Shown: positions 1 through 7,230 of the stretch, one piece after another
Layout of the letters: each line of letters starts with the position of its first letter
Position numbering within the stretch: position 1 is the first letter of the stretch
Source of the DNA: an uncultured Bacteroidales bacterium
Lineage (GTDB): Bacteria; Bacteroidota; Bacteroidia; Bacteroidales; UBA932
DNA: 17,140 bases
Direction: 5' to 3'
NCBI GenBank assembly: GCA_946530505.1
Contig: CAMNAD010000014.1
Span: 1-17,140 of the forward strand
The notes under the pieces: model-generated
Seen by the model: the letters and a program-made list of their open reading frames with translations, nothing else
The model's database searches: none
Told to the model about the DNA's origin: nothing
Translations under genes and position numbers: made by a program

Positions 1-1
1 G

Positions 2-79
2 TTGCAAATCAGTGTGATTCTAGCCGATTTCTTAGCGCGCGCCATTATGCTGACCTCCGTCCTAGTCATATATGGATAA
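2..79 (+). CDS. Possible 3' end of an upstream membrane protein (partial)
   Basis: One frame is open from the window edge to a TAA at 77-79. It encodes a mostly hydrophobic stretch (ISVILADFLARAIMLTSVLV...) ending in Ile-Tyr-Gly, which looks like the last membrane helix of a protein. Its stop codon overlaps the start of the ABC ATPase gene at 72 by 8 bases, the arrangement expected of translationally coupled genes, so it could be the permease partner of that ATPase. Only about 25 codons are visible and another frame is also open here, so this is a tentative call. Confidence 0.35.
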   Translation: MQISVILADFLARAIMLTSVLVIYG

Positions 80-731
80 GCATAGGCTCATAGTGGATAG
101 CGTGGTGGTACGCTTTGGAGAGAAGACGGTCCTGAGCGGAGGATATATCACATCCGAAACCGGGACTGTGACTGGCCTTCTGGGGCGGAACGGTGCCGGA
201 AAATCTTGTATGTTCCGTGCGCTAATGGGGGGATTGAGGGTGGAAAATATAATGGTGAGTATTGACGAGAAGCCTGTTGGCCGGCAGATTGTCGGCCACG
301 CCATCAAGTATTTACCGCAAGGGCGACTAATACCGGAGGGCATGAAGCTGCACCGGGCCTTTGATTTGTACGGAGTAAACTATTGGACCTTTGTCAATCG
401 TTTTCCAAAGTTCTCAAGGCATTATGATTCGCCCGTTTATGAGCTCTCCGGCGGCGAAGCCAGTCTGGCCGAACTCTACCTGATACTGCATAGCGACGCT
501 CCTTTCTACATCTTGGACGAGCCCTTCACACAAGTTGACCCGGTGAACATTGAAGACGTAAAGGTTATGATTCGCGAACGAGCCAAGGACCACGGCATTA
601 TTATCACCGAACACAACTACGACGCCATCTCAAAGGTGGCCGATAATCTCTTTGTCATTGCCGATGGCTACACCAATCCAGTCATAAGTCAGGAGGACCT
701 GGTGCGGCACGGGTATCTGCGGGCGGATTAA
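72..731 (+). CDS. ABC transporter ATP-binding protein
   Basis: A 219-residue stand-alone ABC ATPase that would hydrolyse ATP on the cytoplasmic face of a transporter. All core motifs are visible: Walker A GRNGAGKS (residues 38-45), a Q-loop glutamine near 83, signature LSGGE (125-129), Walker B FYILDE with catalytic Glu150, a VDP D-loop, and the H-switch His181 in ITEHNYD. The ending of the nucleotide-binding domain (EHNYDAISKVADNLFVIADG) recalls the LptB/branched-chain amino-acid type. There is no membrane domain, so a separate permease is needed; the open frame overlapping its start is a candidate. Substrate cannot be told. Length is close to the usual 220-240 residues, and the ATG at 72 leaves the normal short lead before the first strand. 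Base composition looks less GC-rich than the genes after 2.8 kb. Confidence 0.9.
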   Translation: MDKHRLIVDSVVVRFGEKTVLSGGYITSETGTVTGLLGRNGAGKSCMFRALMGGLRVENIMVSIDEKPVGRQIVGHAIKYLPQGRLIPEGMKLHRAFDLYGVNYWTFVNRFPKFSRHYDSPVYELSGGEASLAELYLILHSDAPFYILDEPFTQVDPVNIEDVKVMIRERAKDHGIIITEHNYDAISKVADNLFVIADGYTNPVISQEDLVRHGYLRAD

Positions 732-818
732 TCTGTCAGAAAAACGGCCATTTAATGGACACAAAGGCGTTTCCCAACACGAGCCGAATCCTGATTGTCG
801 GGACGCGAAACAACAAGA

Positions 819-897
819 GGGATTTTTTGTGCAAAGAAAAACTCGCTTGTAATCAGCGAGTTAGCCGTTATAGGGATTTCCCGTGCAAAGAAAAACT
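819..897. repeat. 25-bp direct repeat pair flanking a hairpin
   Basis: Two copies of a 25-bp sequence at 819-843 and 873-897 match at 22 of 25 positions. They share GGGATTT at the left and GTGCAAAGAAAAACT at the right; only the central TTT/CCC differs. The period is 54 bp, and a perfect 8-bp-stem hairpin (840-862) lies between and partly within them. The right copy runs into the stop codon of the minus-strand AlbA-type gene. This could be a duplicated terminator region or the scar or attachment site of a mobile element; no integrase gene is visible. Confidence 0.6.
836..862 (-). terminator. Rho-independent terminator of the AlbA/Schlafen-type gene
   Basis: Read on the minus strand, an 8-bp perfect stem AACTCGCT/AGCGAGTT with loop GATTACA is followed by a short T run before a C. 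It begins about 34 bases after the stop codon of the minus-strand gene. On the plus strand the stem is followed by AGCC and no T run, so it should work mainly for minus-strand transcripts. Confidence 0.65.
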
Positions 898-2341
898 ATA
901 CGTAATAAGGGACGTATCCCCAGAACTTCGTTGAGGCAGATTGGCCTTCTTGTGCCTTGATAAGTCCTGCGGCAATCGTATCAGAAATAATCCTTGAAGC
1001 GACAGCTGCATTGTTCTTACCGATAGAGAGCCTATCCCTCAGAGACTGGTTTGTAAGTGCATCCCCGTTCTCATACAATAGGCACGCATGCTGGTAACAA
1101 GCCATAACCTTCTCGCCCTTGGACATTTCTGTGTACTTCTTCAGCGGGAACAGTCGAGCACGTGTGAAATTCTCTCCCTTCTCAATCGTGATAGCGGGAA
1201 GACGCATAGCCTCAACTCCAGCAACGGCGCGATCCACGCCGCTACCACGCTTTTCGCATAAGTTGAAGAGGAACATTGCCTGGGCCATCTTGTCATTCCG
1301 TGACTTCGGCGGCAGGTCAATGAAGCGATTGGTGTCAATGAGCGGGGCGCCCGGATTGGTCATTACGATACGATTGGTGAAGATTTCAACAGCAAGAGTC
1401 ATCCCATGAACCTCAAAACTCTGATGCAGGACCATATTGGCCACCAGTTCTCTGATGGAAACCTCAGGATATGGATACCTATTCTCGCGTTTTGGATGAA
1501 GGATGTCTTCCGTCTTTTCGAGTAAGCTCATGACATACTTCACAATCTTGTCCAGAGAGATGGCATATCCTTCGTAGAAGAAGGTTTCGGCAGAAATATT
1601 CAGGTTACTGGTTCCCTTGTATTGACGGACGACTACATACCTGAATTCCAAGGAAGGAAAACTCCTCAGATCTCTTGCAAAGAGTGCAGCGCAAAGATTG
1701 GTAATAGCCCAGCCATTCTCTAGTTTCTTGCAGAAGCCATAATTGGCAAGGCCTTCGGCAATGCTTTCAGCTCCCGTCGCAATCGGTTTACCAGTAAGAT
1801 GATAGAACTCCCCGAAATCGAGCATAGTAAGAATCTGGTCGGCAGCAAGACCGGAGGCGGCAATGCGGTCCTCGAAGGCAATCCCTTCTTTGGCGGCAAG
1901 CATGTCGTGAACCTGTTGACGCGACATTTTATGAGTCTGGCCAGCAGAGCGGTAGTAACTGTCGTAGATAGTCCCGCCACGAAGATATACGGGTTTGTCA
2001 ATTTGTTCAGGAACATGGACGAAGAGGATGCCATGGCCTTCATATTCGGCAGAAGCATGTTCCAACTTGATGGGGATATGCAAATTGTTCCTTGCAATAT
2101 TGCCCAGGCGGTCAACGATATCCTCGGCCTGCTCTCTTGAGGACGTGAACAGCGTAGCATCGTCATTGACGCCGAAGGCAAACGTTCCACCGCCCGTCTG
2201 GTTAGCAAAAGCGGAAATATGCTGAGCCAGCCTCTCCGACTTCTCGGAGAGACCGCTCTTCCAATCAATTTCATTCAGTTCAACCTTCACGGGGTGGAGG
2301 CTATTGTGCAAGTTCTTTATGGCGTCTTCTTTCCAACTCAT
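896..2341 (-). CDS. AlbA_2/Schlafen-type putative transcriptional regulator with GHKL-like ATPase region
   Basis: A 481-residue protein of the widespread 'ATP-binding / RNA-binding domain' regulator family (COG2865-like). Near the N-terminus VELNEIDWKSGL...ISAFANQTGGGTFAFGV is the AlbA_2 (Schlafen AAA_4) signature. Toward the C-terminus, YPYPEVSIRELVANMVLHQSFE, then TNPGAPL and RNDKMAQAMF...EKRGSGVDR, are the HATPase_c_4-type motifs. A winged-helix-like tail follows. An upstream ATG at 2467 would add 42 residues, but the ATG at 2341 is preferred: the added residues do not resemble the family, and a good Bacteroidota promoter lies within that stretch, just before 2341. Members are common in accessory regions and some sit near phage-defence or mobile genes. 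The target and ligand are unknown. Confidence 0.85.
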   Translation of the reverse strand: MSWKEDAIKNLHNSLHPVKVELNEIDWKSGLSEKSERLAQHISAFANQTGGGTFAFGVNDDATLFTSSREQAEDIVDRLGNIARNNLHIPIKLEHASAEYEGHGILFVHVPEQIDKPVYLRGGTIYDSYYRSAGQTHKMSRQQVHDMLAAKEGIAFEDRIAASGLAADQILTMLDFGEFYHLTGKPIATGAESIAEGLANYGFCKKLENGWAITNLCAALFARDLRSFPSLEFRYVVVRQYKGTSNLNISAETFFYEGYAISLDKIVKYVMSLLEKTEDILHPKRENRYPYPEVSIRELVANMVLHQSFEVHGMTLAVEIFTNRIVMTNPGAPLIDTNRFIDLPPKSRNDKMAQAMFLFNLCEKRGSGVDRAVAGVEAMRLPAITIEKGENFTRARLFPLKKYTEMSKGEKVMACYQHACLLYENGDALTNQSLRDRLSIGKNNAAVASRIISDTIAAGLIKAQEGQSASTKFWGYVPYYV

Positions 2342-2364
2342 AGTCTCATTCTTTTGGCCAAAGG

Positions 2365-2396
2365 CAAATTTAATGATTTCATTTTGATTCTTCAAA
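2365..2396 (-). promoter_or_regulatory. Bacteroides-type promoter of the AlbA/Schlafen-type gene
   Basis: On the minus strand a TTTG box (2396-2393), a 20-bp spacer and TAAATTTG (2372-2365) fit the Bacteroidota consensus TTTG-N19/20-TAnnTTTG. Transcription should start near 2360, leaving a leader of roughly 20 bases before the ATG at 2341. This decides the start codon of that gene. Confidence 0.75.
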
Positions 2397-2729
2397 AGAG
2401 TTTTGGCGTATCGGGGTGTGTCGGCTGTATCGGGTGTAACACTGGCGATACGGGCATACTTTACCACAAGACCGACTCCGAAAGGGAGCAGGCTGAGGGA
2501 TACCCTTGACCGTGAAATCGGAAACGGCTAACTTCGCTCCTGGTTGCACTTATACGCGACCAATTGACATACTGGACACATAGGTCGCAGATTCGGAAAG
2601 TGGGGAGATCGCTCTACAAGCTGCTGCAAAGGGTATTTGATAGGGTATATCCGCCGACGCTCCGCAGAGCGCATGAAAGCACTCAAAGACACAACCTACA
2701 ACATTTAACGCTATGGCCAGGGATGAGTT
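2397..2729. other. Intergenic region between divergent genes, no gene seen
   Basis: No frame here gives a convincing protein. Beyond the two divergent promoters at its edges it holds a cluster of short repeats next to the minus-strand promoter: CGTATCGGGGTGT at 2407-2419, TGTATCGGGTGT at 2426-2437, and CGATACGGG at 2446-2454, inverted relative to the first. These could be regulator-binding sites. A 5-bp-stem hairpin at 2658-2671 is within chance expectation. Confidence 0.5.
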
Positions 2730-2761
2730 TTTGTTTTTACCGGCTGATTTTCTTATATTTA
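2730..2761 (+). promoter_or_regulatory. Bacteroides-type promoter of the alginate-lyase-like gene
   Basis: TTTG at 2730-2733, a 20-bp spacer, then TATATTTA at 2754-2761 (last base off the TAnnTTTG consensus). It ends 23 bases before the ATG at 2785 and has the same spacing as the other good promoter in this intergenic region. Confidence 0.6.
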
Positions 2762-2784
2762 CTTGAATTAATAACACTCACGGA

Positions 2785-3921
2785 ATGAAACGTTCAATAA
2801 TCCTCGCCTGTCTGCTCGCCCTCGCTATGACGGCGGGCTGCAAAAGCCCGGAAAGGGTGGTATCGTCGGTGCTTAAAGAAGGTATCCTGGAGCAGGCCGG
2901 GAAATGGCTGGACAGGGAGCCGGTGACCGTGACCGGCTTCGTCGCGGAACGCAGCGCCGGTGGCATTCACGACTTCTATTCCGAGGGCGATTACTGGTGG
3001 CCGGATCCGGAGAATCCCGACGGGCCATACATCAGGCGCGACGGCAAGAGCAATCCGGACAATTTCTCGGAGCACAGGAAAGCGATGATAGACTTCAGCA
3101 TGGCGGTGGGTTCCCTCGCATCCGCCTACCTGCTGACTGGCAGACAGGAGTATGCCGACGCCGTCGGGAAGCACGTACGCGCATGGTTCATCAACGAACA
3201 AACCAGGATGAACCCCAGCCTTCTCTACGCCCAGGCCATCAAGGGGCGCGTCACCGGCCGCGGAATAGGCATCATCGACACCATACATCTGATCGAGGTC
3301 GCGCAGGCTCTGATCCGTCTGGAAGACGTCCTCGGCAGCGATTGCGTCGAGGGGGCGCGGCAGTGGTTCGCGCAGTACCTGCAGTGGATGACCACCCACC
3401 CCTACGGCATCGACGAGATGAACGCCCGCAACAACCACGGCACCTGCTGGGCCCTTCAGGCGGCGGCTTTCGCCAGATTCACGGGCGACAGGGAGGTGAC
3501 GGAACTCTGCAAGCAGCGCTTCAAGGAAGTCTTAATCCCGACGCAGATGGCGGAAGACGGCAGCTTTCCCCAGGAACTCGCCCGCACCAAGCCCTACGGC
3601 TATTCGCTCTTCAATCTCGACGCGATGGCCACCCTCTGCCATATACTTTCGGAGGATGGGGAAGACCTTTGGGAAAGCCTTCGCAAGGCGGTGGATTACA
3701 TGCTGCCGTACGTGCAGGACAAGGGCGGCTGGCCCTTCGCGAAGGACGTGATGTACTGGGATGAATGGCCCGTAGCGCAGCCCGCCTTCCTCTTCGCCTG
3801 GCTCCGCTACGGAGACGACGCATACCTGCAGGCATGGGAGAAGTTCGAGCACTTCCCCACGAATGCGGAGGTCCTCCGCAACCTCCCGGTCAGGAACCCG
3901 CTGCTGTGGCTGGAGGATTAG
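2785..3921 (+). CDS. Alginate-lyase-domain lipoprotein (PL5/PL38-like polysaccharide lyase)
   Basis: A 378-residue exported lipoprotein: the signal peptide ends in MTAGC, giving a lipidated Cys19. The mature part is an alpha/alpha-barrel of the Alginate_lyase family (PF05426). Family features visible are YWWPDPENPDGPYIRRDG near residues 70-90, NNHGT with Asn217-His218, and PYGYSLFNLD with Tyr271/Tyr273. In this fold Asn, His and Tyr perform beta-elimination on uronic-acid polymers, so alginate or glucuronan is the likely substrate class. It was recognised from the motifs; the exact CAZy family is inferred, with PL38 my first guess. It most likely sits on the cell envelope. It is convergent with a GH3 gene, the two stop codons overlapping; no SusC/SusD pair is in view, so this is not a full utilisation locus. 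Confidence 0.85.
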   Translation: MKRSIILACLLALAMTAGCKSPERVVSSVLKEGILEQAGKWLDREPVTVTGFVAERSAGGIHDFYSEGDYWWPDPENPDGPYIRRDGKSNPDNFSEHRKAMIDFSMAVGSLASAYLLTGRQEYADAVGKHVRAWFINEQTRMNPSLLYAQAIKGRVTGRGIGIIDTIHLIEVAQALIRLEDVLGSDCVEGARQWFAQYLQWMTTHPYGIDEMNARNNHGTCWALQAAAFARFTGDREVTELCKQRFKEVLIPTQMAEDGSFPQELARTKPYGYSLFNLDAMATLCHILSEDGEDLWESLRKAVDYMLPYVQDKGGWPFAKDVMYWDEWPVAQPAFLFAWLRYGDDAYLQAWEKFEHFPTNAEVLRNLPVRNPLLWLED

Positions 3922-6320
3922 TCGAAGACGAGGTTCTTTTCGATCTTGAAGCCTCCGTTCAGCCGTATGTCGGCCGAACTTGCACCCACCAGAACTTCGA
4001 ATTCGCCTGCCTCGGTGGTCCACTTCATATCCTTGCCCAAGATGCAGAGGTCCCTGGCGCCAAGGGTGAATTGCACGCGCTTCTTCTCTCCCGCCTTCAG
4101 CGGCACGCGCTCGAAGCCTCGCAACACAGAGTCATAGGTGACTACAGAGCTGTATTTATCCCTTATATATAACTGCACGACCTCGTCGCCATCGTAACTG
4201 CCGGTGTTGGCAAGGTCGAAACTGATGTCGATGCGGCTGTCATCCTTTTTGCTTATTGCGAGATTGGAATAGCTGAAATCGGTGTAACTCAGGCCGTATC
4301 CGAAGGGATAGAGAGGGCCCACGACGCGGGTGACGCCCCAACCGTTCGGATCCCCGATCCTGCCCTGGCCGCCCTCGGAGCCCTTCTTGAAGGGGAAGTT
4401 CGTCTCGATCTGGCCGACGGTCTTGGGGAAGGTGACGGTGAGTTTTCCGCCGGGGTTATTGTCGCCGAAAAGGGTTTCCGCGAGCACGGTGCCGCCCTGG
4501 TTGTTGGGGAACCACATCTCAAGAATGGCGGGCAGGTTTTCGTTTTCCCAGAAGAAGGTCAGGGGCTGGCCGTTCACGAGCACCATCACCACGGGCTTGC
4601 CCGTCTTGTGCAGGGCCATCAGCAGCTCGTGCTGGCGCCCGGGCAAGTCGAGCGAAGTCCTCGAACGGCTCTCGCCCGTGGTGTTCTTGTCTTCGCCCAC
4701 TACGGCGATGATGATGTCGGCGTCCCTGGCTTTCTCCACGGCCCTGCGTATGCCTTCTTCCTCTTCCGCCGTCATCGGTTCGCGGAGAATCTCGCTCACG
4801 GGCCATTTGGCGTCCTTGATGGCGCATCCCTGCTCATACTCGACCGCTATGCCACTGTTTTTCAGGTAGTTCCTTATACCCTGAAGCATCGTTACCGATG
4901 GGATGCCGTCCGGGCCGTAGCGACTGGTCATGAAGTTGTCTTCGTCTGCCAGAGGGCCGGTTACCAGAATCTTCGAACGGGACTTCTTGTCCAGCGGGAG
5001 GAGATGGCCCTCGTTCTTGAGCAGCACGACGGACTCCCGCGCCATCTGCATCACGAAGTCCATGTGCTTCTCCACGCCAGCCTCCGCATCAGCCTTCGCG
5101 CCGTCGCCGGAGAAGGGATTGTCGAAAAGGCCGAGGCGGAACTTGACGCCGAGCACCTCGCGGACTCTCCGGTCGAGGGTTTCCTGCGAGAGTCTGCCTT
5201 CCGCGAGCAGGCGGCGCACGGCATCTACGAAGATGGACGGCTGGGTGAAGTTCGTGCGGACGTTGAGCCCGGCCTCGAGCACCTGGCGGACGGCATCGTC
5301 GTAGGTCTCCGCGACCTTGTGCTTGGTGTGCACGAACTCGACCGCATCGCTGTCGCTGACTACATAGCCGTCGAAGCCGTAAGTCTGCCGGAGGAGTTCG
5401 GTCAGGAAATAATGCGACGCGCTCACCGGCTCGCCGTTCCAGTCGTTATAACTGGACATAACCTCCAGAGGATGAGCCTCTTCGATGACACGGCGGAAGG
5501 TGTAGAGATAGAGTTCGTGGAGTTCGCGGGGAGTGATGTGCGGATCCGTGCGGCAATCGGCGTCGCGTCCTCCCTTGGGCACTCCGTAGGCCACATAATG
5601 CTTGAGGCAGGATGCGACTCCCTGCTCCTGGATGCCGGCGGCCATCTGGATTCCGAGTTCGGCAACTACGAATGGCTCCTCGCCATAGCACTCGAGGGTG
5701 CGGCCCCAGCGCTGGTCGCGCGCGATATCAAGTATGGGAGCATAAACGCTGTGATATCCGAGAAGCGCCGCTTCCTCCCCGGCGATGCGCCCGGCCTCAC
5801 GCACAAGGGCACGGTCCCAGGTGGAACCGATGGCTATAGGCGCGGGAAGAGGGGTGGCCATTGTATGGTTCAGCCCGTGTATGCCTTCGGTGGAGAATTC
5901 CACCGGGATACCCAGGCGGGTGTTCTCGATGAACCATTTCTGCACGGTGTTGAGGGCCTCCACATGATTCGAGAAGGGATAGATATATGCACTGAACTTG
6001 CCTGCCCCTTTGCCGACGCCGTTGAGATGCTCGTCGATGTTCGCAAGCCCGTCCTTCCAGACCTCGTCTTTCCAGGAGTCGTTCGGGAGAGCATCCTTGA
6101 GGACGCGGCCCGCCCCATACAAGGTTACGAGCTGGCAGGTTTTTTCTTCGAGAGTCATGCGCCCGAGAAGGTCCTCCACCCTGTCCTCGACCGGAGCTTT
6201 CGGATTCTCGTAAACATCTTTCTTCCCGTTCTTGTTGAAATCTATCCAGCCGCTGTGATAGATATTAGCAGATGAAATGGTGCCGGAGAGCGCCAGAATG
6301 GCTATTATATTCAGTGTCAT
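3918..6320 (-). CDS. Glycoside hydrolase family 3 (beta-glucosidase/beta-xylosidase type)
   Basis: An 800-residue secreted GH3 enzyme that removes beta-linked sugars from non-reducing ends. The first ~18 residues form a short signal peptide ending ISSA. The N-terminal TIM barrel starts with DRVEDLLGRMTLEEK (46-60). The nucleophile is Asp323 in GYVVSDSDAVEF, in the SDS form rather than SDW. The second alpha/beta domain holds VGEDKNTTGE...LDLPG with Glu543/Glu550 as acid/base candidates. A fibronectin III-like domain ends the protein (DEVVQLYIRD, LRGFERVPLKAGE). Length and domain order are as in periplasmic BglX-type enzymes. The 'DFNKNGKKDVYENP' segment before the barrel is typical of Bacteroidales homologues. 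Substrate is not decidable from motifs. The minus-strand TAA (3918-3920) lies within the end of the lyase gene. Confidence 0.93.
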   Translation of the reverse strand: MTLNIIAILALSGTISSANIYHSGWIDFNKNGKKDVYENPKAPVEDRVEDLLGRMTLEEKTCQLVTLYGAGRVLKDALPNDSWKDEVWKDGLANIDEHLNGVGKGAGKFSAYIYPFSNHVEALNTVQKWFIENTRLGIPVEFSTEGIHGLNHTMATPLPAPIAIGSTWDRALVREAGRIAGEEAALLGYHSVYAPILDIARDQRWGRTLECYGEEPFVVAELGIQMAAGIQEQGVASCLKHYVAYGVPKGGRDADCRTDPHITPRELHELYLYTFRRVIEEAHPLEVMSSYNDWNGEPVSASHYFLTELLRQTYGFDGYVVSDSDAVEFVHTKHKVAETYDDAVRQVLEAGLNVRTNFTQPSIFVDAVRRLLAEGRLSQETLDRRVREVLGVKFRLGLFDNPFSGDGAKADAEAGVEKHMDFVMQMARESVVLLKNEGHLLPLDKKSRSKILVTGPLADEDNFMTSRYGPDGIPSVTMLQGIRNYLKNSGIAVEYEQGCAIKDAKWPVSEILREPMTAEEEEGIRRAVEKARDADIIIAVVGEDKNTTGESRSRTSLDLPGRQHELLMALHKTGKPVVMVLVNGQPLTFFWENENLPAILEMWFPNNQGGTVLAETLFGDNNPGGKLTVTFPKTVGQIETNFPFKKGSEGGQGRIGDPNGWGVTRVVGPLYPFGYGLSYTDFSYSNLAISKKDDSRIDISFDLANTGSYDGDEVVQLYIRDKYSSVVTYDSVLRGFERVPLKAGEKKRVQFTLGARDLCILGKDMKWTTEAGEFEVLVGASSADIRLNGGFKIEKNLVFD

Positions 6321-6336
6321 CGTGATTTTTTAGTTA

Positions 6337-6344
6337 CAAATATA
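6337..6344 (-). promoter_or_regulatory. -7 element upstream of the GH3 gene
   Basis: TATATTTG on the minus strand is a perfect TAnnTTTG box ending 16 bases before the ATG at 6320. No clear TTTG lies about 20 bases further upstream, so the -33 element is weak or absent. It shares a 113-bp divergent intergenic region with the promoter of the small lipoprotein gene. Confidence 0.55.
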
Positions 6345-6366
6345 ACAATCTTCAAGATATTTTTCT

Positions 6367-6374
6367 TACTTTTG
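6367..6374 (+). promoter_or_regulatory. -7 element upstream of the small lipoprotein gene
   Basis: TACTTTTG fits TAnnTTTG. The -33 position is poor. The predicted leader to the ATG at 6434 is about 55 bases and AT-rich. Confidence 0.5.
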
Positions 6375-6433
6375 CACTGCGACTATTGAGTCACAATATT
6401 TTAACCGGTTATATTTTTAAAGTTTATTGCCTT

Positions 6434-6667
6434 ATGAAGAAGATTTATGTAATTCTCGCCGTCGCAGCTCTCACACTCTGCTGCGCATCTTGCGGAAACA
6501 AGAAAGCAAAGGAAGCAGCCGCCGAGCCCGCTGCACAGGAAGTTGTCGCTGCTGAAAAGAGCGCTGCCGACGAAGTAAAGGAAGCTGCAACCGACGCTGC
6601 AGTCGATGTAGCCAAGGAAGCTGTCAATGCAGGTGCCGAGGCCATCAAGAACGAAATCAAGAAGTAA
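6434..6667 (+). CDS. Small Ala/Glu/Lys-rich lipoprotein
   Basis: A 77-residue protein. The signal peptide MKKIYVILAVAALTLCCAS precedes a lipidation-type Cys20, although the residue at -3 is Cys rather than the usual Leu. The mature 58 residues are almost entirely Ala, Glu, Lys, Val and Asp, without aromatic residues, and should form one long charged amphipathic helix. An upstream ATG at 6386 would add 16 residues ahead of a perfect signal peptide, so 6434 is preferred. It has its own promoter and a terminator starting 25 bases after the stop, so it is a single-gene unit. I do not recognise the family; it may be a structural or stress-related envelope lipoprotein, but this is a guess. Confidence 0.75.
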   Translation: MKKIYVILAVAALTLCCASCGNKKAKEAAAEPAAQEVVAAEKSAADEVKEAATDAAVDVAKEAVNAGAEAIKNEIKK

Positions 6668-6676
6668 TTCTTTTAC

Positions 6677-7228
6677 TTACTGGATTTTTATCCCTTCCGA
6701 CTTGAGTTCCGGGAGGGTTTTTTTGTGTCCTTCGGTGTCAACCCAACCGAGGCAGTCTTCGACGACCGTAACTTTGAATCCGGCCCTGAGCAAATCCTCA
6801 GCCGTGTTGCGGACGCAGTATTCGGTGGCGATTCCAACCACATAAACCACTTCTGTTCCAAGGAGTTGCAGAACTTCATCCAAGCTCTGGCCGGCCTCGT
6901 TGCGGCCGTCGAATCCGGAGTACTGTTCCTGTGCGGGATCGCATCCTTTGTAAAATGTAAGTTCCTCCTGGACAAAGGGCAGCAGGTCGTCGTGGATTTC
7001 GGCCTCGCGGGTTCCCGCCACGCAATGGGGAGGCCAGGGTCCGCCCTGAGCTGCGAAGGAGCAGTGATCGGACGGATGATGGTCGCAGATGAACAGCACC
7101 GGCACGCCGGGATGCTTTTCGATAAACTCCTTCGTGTTTGCCACGGCCTCTTCGGAGTGAATGCAAGCGAGGGCTCCTCCGGGGAGGAATCCGTAAATCT
7201 CATCAACTACAACTATTGCTTTTTCCAT
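6677..7228 (-). CDS. pncA: Nicotinamidase (isochorismatase fold)
   Basis: A 183-residue cytoplasmic hydrolase that converts nicotinamide to nicotinate for NAD salvage. The catalytic triad is visible: Asp9 in VVVDEIYGFLPGGAL (usually VDVQNDFLPGGAL), Lys94 in FYKG, and Cys138 in TEYCVRNTA. Metal ligands fit Asp49 and His51 in CDHHPSDHCSF and His68 in GPWPPHCVAGT. The DEIYGF variant in place of DVQNDF is unusual but keeps the catalytic Asp. The ATG lies 2 bases after the ispF stop, so the two genes are co-transcribed and probably coupled. Codons 169-179 overlap a plus-strand terminator of the convergent lipoprotein gene. Confidence 0.88.
   Translation of the reverse strand: MEKAIVVVDEIYGFLPGGALACIHSEEAVANTKEFIEKHPGVPVLFICDHHPSDHCSFAAQGGPWPPHCVAGTREAEIHDDLLPFVQEELTFYKGCDPAQEQYSGFDGRNEAGQSLDEVLQLLGTEVVYVVGIATEYCVRNTAEDLLRAGFKVTVVEDCLGWVDTEGHKKTLPELKSEGIKIQ
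6692..6724 (+). terminator. Terminator of the small lipoprotein gene, inside pncA
   Basis: CCCTTCCG (6692-6699) pairs with CGGGAGGG (6710-6717) in an 8-bp stem with one T-G wobble and a 10-base loop, followed directly by seven T's (6718-6724). The polarity serves the plus-strand lipoprotein gene ending at 6667. On the minus strand the stem is followed by ATAAAAATCC, so it should not stop pncA transcription. Confidence 0.75.
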
Positions 7229-7230
7229 AT

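Noticed and set aside
2556..2588. GCGACC/GGTCGC inverted repeat, 21-bp spacer
   Set aside because: Six-bp arms at this spacing are common by chance.
2550..2788. Short frames in the intergenic region before the alginate-lyase-like gene
   Set aside because: No family resemblance, no start context, and they overlap the promoter of the lyase gene.
4608..6275. Long open frame of 555 codons on the strand opposite the GH3 gene
   Set aside because: It mirrors the strong GC-rich codon pattern of the GH3 gene, has no recognisable domain, and the GH3 motifs are certain.
6386..6433. Upstream ATG for the small lipoprotein
   Set aside because: It would place 16 residues before a perfect signal peptide; 6434 fits far better.
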